From contig JAGFNQ010006416.1 in NCBI GenBank assembly GCA_024364735.1, positions 186,091 through 250,090 of the forward strand: DNA of 64,000 nucleotides. Direction: 5' to 3'. Position 1 is the first letter of the stretch. Every line of letters begins with the position of its first letter. The translations under genes were made by a program, and so were the position numbers. The DNA comes from Boesenbergia rotunda. Taxonomy: Eukaryota; Streptophyta; Magnoliopsida; Zingiberales; Zingiberaceae. Positions 57,861 through 64,000 of this stretch are shown here, piece after piece. The notes under the pieces are model-generated. The model saw only the letters and a program-made list of their open reading frames with translations, was not told the origin of the DNA and did not search any database.

Positions 57861-60395
57861 TGATGGACCCAAAATATACTGTCACGAATATGGGTCTCAA
57901 ATTTAAATGTATATGAATGCTGGAAACCCTTTTTGCAATCAAAGAATAAAAGCATAGTAAAGGGGCCACAGGTCGTATTTTTCCTCGGGACTAGTTGAGG
58001 TTGTTTGATTCGACCTTGGTTTATGTGTCGTTTGTGTTTTTGGGTTTCAAATAAGTAAATTGGGTTTTGAGTTTTAAATAAAAGTGAAGATGTGATGGAA
58101 GGAATTAAACTCAACTAATAACCAAACAATTGATGGCAAATGCTAATTCAAACAATGAAAACCTAATCAAGCACTCACCAGATTTTTTTTTTTTAAAACT
58201 GATTTCTGATTTCAACAAAACAAAAGAACTGCTATGCAATGAAGTAAAAACAGTGATAGGAGTTTTCGGAAACAAACAAGCTTGCAACAAATCAATGCAA
58301 AGGAGATTCGAAATTTGCACAAGCAACAAACATTAATTAGCTACAAGACTTGGAAGCAACCAAGGGCTAGGGACTGTTCCGACTTGGCACAAAGACAATG
58401 CTAGATTATTTCAAGCTATAAAACACACTAAAAATCATGGCTATTTGATACCAAACAATTGCCACAGCTGCCTCTTGATACAAATTGCAGAAATTCACCC
58501 TAATTGGCACGCAAACAAGTGAACCTATATGCTGAAAATCATCCCAATTGCAACACTATCAGCTGATGTAAAGCAAATGCAACTGAGGCAAACAAATCAA
58601 GTGCCAATTCAGAAACAATGGAATGGAAAAACAATAACTCAGATCTCCTAATCGGATGAGCAGAAATGGAAATTTCAGACACAAAATGCAAGAGAAAAAC
58701 AGGCAGCCTTGATACACAATGATTGAAGTGGGGAGCAAATTGAAATTTCGAGTTATCAAAGCTAAACAGAATTCAGGAATGAAACTAAAGTCTAGACAAA
58801 CTTAAACCAACTAAATTAGCTCACTAAAAATGAAACAAATTGAGAAAGTCTAAAACTGAAATGCAGTTTTTAGTAAGGGACTGATTCACAGCTAATGGAA
58901 TTGGCACGCAAGAAATGGAGTTGCAAACTACTACAATTAAATGCTATCTCAACTAAACACGCTATCTATCTAATGCTAGAGAAGAAGTTGACAACTAAAA
59001 ACTTGAAAACAATTCAAAGATCAAACGCTCGGAGACAAATCAAAAACTGAATAGAAATACTAAAATAACATGGCACGCAAGCTGGGATTGGCACGCAACA
59101 AACTAGACAAAATTGAACTGAAATTTAACTCAATCTATCACTAAACAAGTTCCTAAGTTATTGAACTCGAAGATTAAAAACCTAATGAAACCAAACAATT
59201 CAGAATTACAAACTAAGACAGCTGATATAATTGCAGAAACAAAACAGATTCGGCAGAAATGGAATTACAGCTACAAACACAATGAAACTAAATTATCTAA
59301 GCTACTCCTCAACCTCCCTAAGCTCAAAATCTTCTTGGTTGTCAATCAAGAGCTGGCTTCGAACCCCTAGGCTCAGCAAATCAGAGGAAATCAGCTTCAA
59401 TCGATCACTCTGCTCAAACTGCATCAGCTGGAAGAAATTCGATCCAAACTCTTCGATCTCAGGTTCATGAGTTGCGATGGTGATTTGGAGAAGACCTGAG
59501 CTCACCTGAGAACCCCTACAAGTGGCTCAGGTGGTCGGAAATGGGTGGTAGCTGAGATTCCGGTGCTTGGACCACAGATGATGCCGAAACCCTCAAACAC
59601 CTCTGTCCGGATGAAATTTGAGCTGAAATCTCGATCGGAGCAGTCTTCCAAGGATTCAGATGATGAACAAATGGAGAATTTGAGGTGGTCGCGCCTCGGA
59701 TTGAAGAAAAATTGAAGAACACGGGAAGAACACGAAGAACTGAGGACTTGCGGCGAAGACGCGACGAGGAGAAGCTGCTGGGAATTTTTGATTAAATAGC
59801 TAACAATGGACGGCCCAGATTGATCGGAGGAAATCCAACGGCTGATCTTGCTCTGATTTGAGCCAAACTTTGATGATGATGATCTGGGGTCAGGATCTGC
59901 CTCGTGGTAGCTCGGATCCTCCAGATGTGCAACGGATGGTCCAGATCAACTCAATTTGTGAATGGACGATCTAGAGCCCTCCGAGCTTGATCCAACGGTT
60001 GATTGAGCTCTGATTGGAATGAAACCTTCAGATCTTGATCATAGTGCTTGATCAACCCTAACCCTAGCTCGGATTGCTTCAGATCGTCCCGGATGGCTCA
60101 GATTTAGCCGCTTTTGAATCGGACAGCCCGAATTAATCGAAAGCTTGATAGTTCGATCCGGTTCCACTTCCGACTCAAGTTTGACCCAATATGCTCTAGG
60201 TCCAGGATCCTTTCATGCCTACAAAAATATATCAGAAAATTAGTGGCCAAATAATCCAAAAATGTGTAAATTTGCAATTAAGTCCAAAATAAGAGGAAAT
60301 CCTAAAACCTAGGGCAATTTCACAATTAAACAATAAAAACATAGGTCAAACATGGATTTTAGCAACTCAAATGATCAATAAAATGGTATCTATCA
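57861..60395 (-). repeat. 5' LTR of the nested element (2535 bp)
   Basis: Same ends as the 3' LTR. It retains the extra CAGATGTGCAACGGATGGTC segment near 59923. The right edge ...CTATCA meets the ACCCT duplication at 60396. Confidence 0.9.
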
Positions 60396-60899
60396 ACCCT
60401 CCAAGCCAGGACTTTTTCACCTAACTCTCCAAGACGAGACTTTTCAACTAACCCTCCAAGTTAGGACTTTTCACCTAGCCTTCCAAGCTAGGACTTTTCA
60501 CCTAGCCCTCCAAGCTTGGACTTTTCACGCACCTCTTCCGAATTAGGACTTTTCAACACCTGACTTCACTCACCAGGACTCGGCTTCACTCACCGGGATT
60601 TCCAACACCTGGCTTCACTCACCAGGACCCGGCTTCACTCACCGGGATTTCCAACACTTGGCTTCACTCACCAGGACCCGGCTTCACTCACCGGGATTTC
60701 CATCACCTGGCTTCACTCACTAAGACCCGGCTTCACTCACCGGGATTTCAACCTAGCTTCACAAGCTAGGACCTGACTTCACTCACCAGGGTTTCATGCC
60801 CAGTCCCCGACCAGGACTTTAACCCAAATTCGCTCAACCAAACTTAAATCATTGTCAAACACCAAAACAACAACCGGGTCAGACTGCATCAACATATTG

Positions 60900-61026
60900 T
60901 ATGCAACTTTCCCTATATTGTTTTCACGACTCAAACTCATGAGCTCAAGGTCACACATCAGTAACTTTACTACTTTACTATTGCACTAAGGCTCCCCTTC
61001 CTTCTAATTAAAAAGTATCCAAAAAA
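60900..61026. other. Short unassigned spacer right of the copia element
   Basis: It follows the TATTG duplication; no feature is seen. Confidence 0.4.
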
Positions 61027-61044
61027 AAGACTTATCGAATTCTA

Positions 61045-61241
61045 TTTCAAAGAGTGACTAGTCCTCGGGACTATGGTATAACAGTAGAGTGACTAGTCGC
61101 TATTTCAGACATTCACGATTCGATCCCCAACTACAACGTGTTTGTAGGAATTTTTTCTCCAAATGGGGCGTGAACCCTGGGACGCTGGGCTTCTAGACCG
61201 CCCACTGCGAGTGCTTTCCGATTTATCCTGGTGGTCAGTGG
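61045..61241 (+). mobile_element. SINE 1 with 17-18-bp target duplication
   Basis: Flanked by AAGACTTATCGAATTCTA at 61027-61044 and 61242-61259. The head has an A-box-like TGGTATAACAGTAGAG and a B box GATTCGATCCCC. The 3' part contains GCTTTCCGATTTATCC and ends GGTGGTCAGTGG. The long exact duplication is the mark of target-primed insertion. Confidence 0.82.
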
Positions 61242-61259
61242 AAGACTTATCGAATTCTA

Positions 61260-62246
61260 GAAAAGTGTCAACGTAGCGTATATTGAAACAATTAAGGATA
61301 TGTATGAGGATATAACAAATGAAGACTCCAACAAATTAATCGAAATGTTCAATATATAAATAAAGTTACATAAAGAATTCAGTCTAAATTCATATCTTTT
61401 TTTACACTAGTTGTAAACGAACTCAATAGACACATCCAAAACACATTACGATGGTACAAATTGTTTATAGATGACATTATTTTGCTCGATGAAACATGTG
61501 AAGAGTAAAAGCTACATTCGACACTTGGCAGGAGACACTAGAAATTGATCCTTAATTATCCATCTCATGACATTACAAAAATATATAATCATAATATTTG
61601 GCATGAGTATAAACCCTAATTGATGCGAATTCACTCAAGGTGAATTATTTATTCTACACTATTTATTAGCACTCCGTAACTTATAGAGACAAAGATTTTA
61701 GGCATTCAATACAAATTAAGGCCAATAGCTAATTGGCTCTCAAAAATAAACTTCTTGGGTACATTATTTATCTTCTTATTTGCATTCTAACATCCATATG
61801 ATAAATTTTAGATTTTGGTTGACCTCTAACTATTATTTATAAGTAGGCCTTTTCCATAGATTTTAAATTGTACCTTAATCAAACCTTACTCTAATTAACC
61901 CTAACCCGGTAGTTAACCATTTGGCTCTCAGTATCATATCTAAATATCTAGTCATGGGAAGACGTTTATAATAATCATTCACTTATGGCATAGGCCTTTT
62001 ATTTTAAAGCTCGAATTCCTTAACTTCAAAAAAGAACATGATATTTGGATTCATCACAAAGACGGAGGGAATCAGTTAATTTTATTGTCTAATATGTTAC
62101 CTAATTTCTTTAGATTTTTATTTTTTTACTCTAAGGATTTAGTCAAGCTATAAATGGTATCAACTTCACTATTTATGTTTTGAAATGTTGGCCCTTGGCT
62201 AGAGCTAGAACTCCCTCATCAATTAAAGAGACACCATCATCTAGTA
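61260..62246. other. AT-rich spacer between SINEs; no gene seen
   Basis: No open frame above background or element end recognised. Confidence 0.45.
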
Positions 62247-62267
62247 TCATTAGTGTTGGGTAGCTAC

Positions 62268-62493
62268 CCCCGAGGCTTGATACTATGGTAAACGACGATG
62301 AGTTTTCTAGACAACGAGGGTTCGATTCCCACACAATGCAAATAAACATCTATGGTGCTCGAACCACACATGGAGTTGGGTCGTTCCCCATGGCCCATCT
62401 ACACTTCTCAAATCGAAAGTGGTAAAATTCCGTAGGGCGAACCCCAGGCACCTTTAGGTGAATGAAAGGTGGAAATATGTGGACACCTAGTCC
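62268..62493 (+). mobile_element. SINE 2 with perfect 21-bp target duplication
   Basis: The flanks TCATTAGTGTTGGGTAGCTA(C) at 62247-62267 and 62494-62514 are identical over 21 bases. The head has TACTATGGTAAACGACGATG (A-box region) and GGGTTCGATTCCC (B box). The body is ~226 bp without a long A tail. Confidence 0.85.
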
Positions 62494-62514
62494 TCATTAG
62501 TGTTGGGTAGCTAC

Positions 62515-62945
62515 TCCTTGGCTTTTGCTCTTGTTGTTCTTCAGATGTGGATATATCATTCCAAGTAGCTCGTGAAGAAAGTTAATCCTTTTTCTTTACT
62601 TTTTTTTTCCTTCTCCTTTACTTAACTTTGAGCAATTGTCAACATCCTGCTTAAGTTCATTCAATTGGATTGTTGGAAAAAAGATCTTCGATGAGTACAC
62701 ATCAGGGTCCTTTGACATTAAACACGGATCCATAATTTAAGTAGGAGTGCATTGTGAGCATTTTGAAGCATATCTCATAGTACATTTATTAATTCCAAGA
62801 ATCTTCTATGCATTTGAATGACTATTTCTCCTTTCACCTTGAATGCATTCAATTGAGTAATTAATGGGATTCACTGAGCAATCTTAGAGTTTGAATGTGC
62901 CCTTGTCTAATTCTATAACCTTCTCTCGTAATTTATATTCTTTTG
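62515..62945. other. Spacer between SINEs 2 and 3; nothing recognised
   Basis: AT-rich, no coding frame. Confidence 0.4.
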
Positions 62946-62953
62946 TAGCATAA

Positions 62954-63133
62954 GGTGGAATCCGCCACCCAGAGGCCCCACACGGTCAACCCACGGCTAT
63001 GAGAAGGTGGTAAATCGGAAAGCTGCAATTGGCCACTACAAGGAGGGCATTTTTCATAGGTTTGTCAAGATTCGAACCCTTGCCATTGTAACAATATTTG
63101 CCCCGCAGTAACCAACTCAACCATGCCCCGGGG
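62954..63133 (-). mobile_element. SINE 3, minus strand
   Basis: The minus strand has A box TGGTTGAGTTGG and B box GGGTTCGAATCTT about 35 bp apart, then a tail with GCTTTCCGATTTACC, shared with SINE 1, which places both in one family. The flanking direct repeat GCATAA (62948-62953 and 63134-63139) is short, so the ends are less certain. Confidence 0.7.
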
Positions 63134-63139
63134 GCATAA

Positions 63140-64000
63140 TTTCTAATTTTATTCATCCTTAAGTGGAGAGAGAATTCATCAAGCTAATTGAGTCTTTCGA
63201 CCCATCGGGTACTTATCCTTTTACTCTTTAACCTATCTTGTCATTTTTATCAGTTCTCTATCCACATCTCTTAGAGCTTCATACCCATCTTTCATTGTTA
63301 TAACAAAATAATCAATCCAAAACTAATCCTCAATCTTCCTTATTTGAGAATTGAAGTCCCTTTCAATATTTTAAAGGTGAGAAATGCATGTTGGTGATTG
63401 CTATATGATGTTAATCTTCTCAAAAATAAGCCTCAAACACTTCTAAGAAATGGGTCTAACACACTGACTAAAGGAGTGAATAAATGAAACCATAAATGTA
63501 AATTATTGCAAAACAAATTCATTAATTACACATGAGTGCATGTGTGTATTTAATTGTCATGACAGGTATTAAGGACGTAGCAAAAATAAGAATAAAACAA
63601 ATACAACTCAAACACATCTTTAATGTAGTTTGAAAACTCCACTCGTAATCCACAGCCTATTGGCTCATCCAATAAGTCACCTCTAATAATCCAATTAACT
63701 CCTACCTTCAACCTTCATTAGAGCCAGCAAAGCAAACCTTTTACAATTCTAACCTTGGATGATTACAATATACCTCTTTCTTTCTCTCTCTCTCTCACAC
63801 ACACACATACACGCGCGCGCGGGCGCGATAAAAATGTAAAGCTTAAGGAGAGGTGATTGAGCTACTAACTCTTAAAGAACATTTTGAGCACACATTTACT
63901 AAAGAATCAAAGATGTTTTCATATAAAGATGTTGGCTCAAAACTCTCTAAGTTATTATATGTGTGTTTGTCAAGCCCATTGTGTCCACCTCTAATTGAGT
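63140..64000. other. Right-end spacer with compound microsatellite
   Basis: No gene. A (CT)n(CA)n(CG)n run lies at about 63778-63828 (TCTCTCTC, CACACACACA, CGCGCGCGCGGGCGCG), an alternating purine-pyrimidine tract able to adopt Z-form. Confidence 0.6.

Larger units (their letters stand above)
49705..60395 (-). mobile_element. Nested tRNA-Asp-primed LTR element without gag-pol (10.7 kb, LARD-like)
   Basis: Perfect 5-bp duplication ACCCT (49700-49704 and 60396-60400). LTRs 49705-52212 and 57861-60395 (minus: TGATAGATACC...GGTCCATCA) are nearly identical apart from a 26-27-bp indel and scattered changes, so insertion is recent. The PBS complements tRNA-Asp, the primer typical of Athila-type Ty3/gypsy elements. 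The internal region (5648 bp) has no recognisable gag, protease, RT, RNase H or integrase, only the Q/N/F-rich ORF at 55695-57698. It must be mobilised in trans. Confidence 0.88.
42716..60894 (-). mobile_element. Non-autonomous Sirevirus-like copia element with gag only, 5' LTR split by a nested element
   Basis: Perfect 5-bp duplication TATTG (42711-42715 and 60895-60899). 3' LTR 42716-44724; PPT 44725-44740; internal region 44725-48202 with one gag gene; tRNA-iMet-type PBS 48185-48200. The 5' LTR is 48203-60894, interrupted by an insertion at 49705-60395. Without the insertion the 5' LTR is about 1996 bp, against 2009 bp for the 3' LTR. LTR ends are TGTTGATGCAG...GTCTCCAACA. Several polypurine tracts near the 3' LTR and palindrome-rich LTRs are traits described for Sireviruses. 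There is no room for pol, so this is a terminal-repeat-plus-gag element that needs pol in trans. Confidence 0.88.
48203..60894 (-). repeat. 5' LTR of the gag-only copia element, split by the nested element
   Basis: Segments 48203-49704 and 60396-60894 (sharing the ACCCT duplication) match the 3' LTR in order, including all three hairpin arrays. The alpha array differs from that of the 3' LTR by loss of a unit and several point changes. Confidence 0.87.

Overview
This is nuclear DNA of a flowering plant. The evidence is plant LTR retrotransposon lineages primed by tRNA-iMet and tRNA-Asp, hAT- and Harbinger-type MITEs, tRNA-derived SINEs, and two spliced plant genes. The very GC-rich second exon of the IDD gene next to an ordinary third exon resembles the coding GC gradient of commelinid monocots, so I lean towards a monocot; the species is not determinable by eye. 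Transposable elements make up most of the window.

Layout. (1) 1-8544: Ty3/gypsy Tekay/Del-type chromovirus on the minus strand. It has a complete 5' LTR (6211-8544), PBS, frameshifted gag-pol with a chromodomain-like tail, PPT, and a 3' LTR cut by the window edge. It abuts (2) 8545-11231: a decayed Tat-lineage Ty3/gypsy element on the minus strand, with a minisatellite of ~86 bp units where its 3' UTR should be. (3) 13254-14634: an INDETERMINATE-DOMAIN (IDD) C2H2 zinc-finger gene, plus strand, three exons, with a GC-AG first intron. (4) 15170-16425: Ty1/copia 3' half, broken inside its reverse-transcriptase active-site motif. (5) 16426-24638: a head-to-tail cluster of three solo-LTR-like copies of one family; a fourth copy lies inverted at 36740-39544. 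(6) 24922-32871: the 5' part of a MORC-family GHKL ATPase gene, minus strand. Six exons join in phase, and the gene is cut off in intron 6 by the LTR cluster. Its 6.7-kb first intron holds two copia fragments and a SINE. (7) 34046-42691: three hAT-like elements with 8-bp target duplications and two inverted copies of a Harbinger/Tourist-like MITE with TAA duplications. (8) 42716-60894: a non-autonomous Sirevirus-like copia element carrying gag only, with a TATTG duplication. Its LTRs are packed with stem-loop repeats. Nested in its 5' LTR is a 10.7-kb tRNA-Asp-primed element (49705-60395, duplication ACCCT) that lacks recognisable gag-pol but carries an intact 667-codon Gln/Asn/Phe-rich ORF. 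(9) 61027-63139: three SINEs, two with long perfect target duplications, and a terminal microsatellite.

The two host genes are unrelated in function. IDD proteins are nuclear transcription factors. MORC proteins are nuclear ATPases that act in transposon silencing. Here the MORC copy is itself riddled and truncated by transposons. The strongest leads for new biology are the covarying hairpin arrays of the gag-only element and the prion-like ORF of the element nested inside it. All calls come from reading the sequence; no database search was run.
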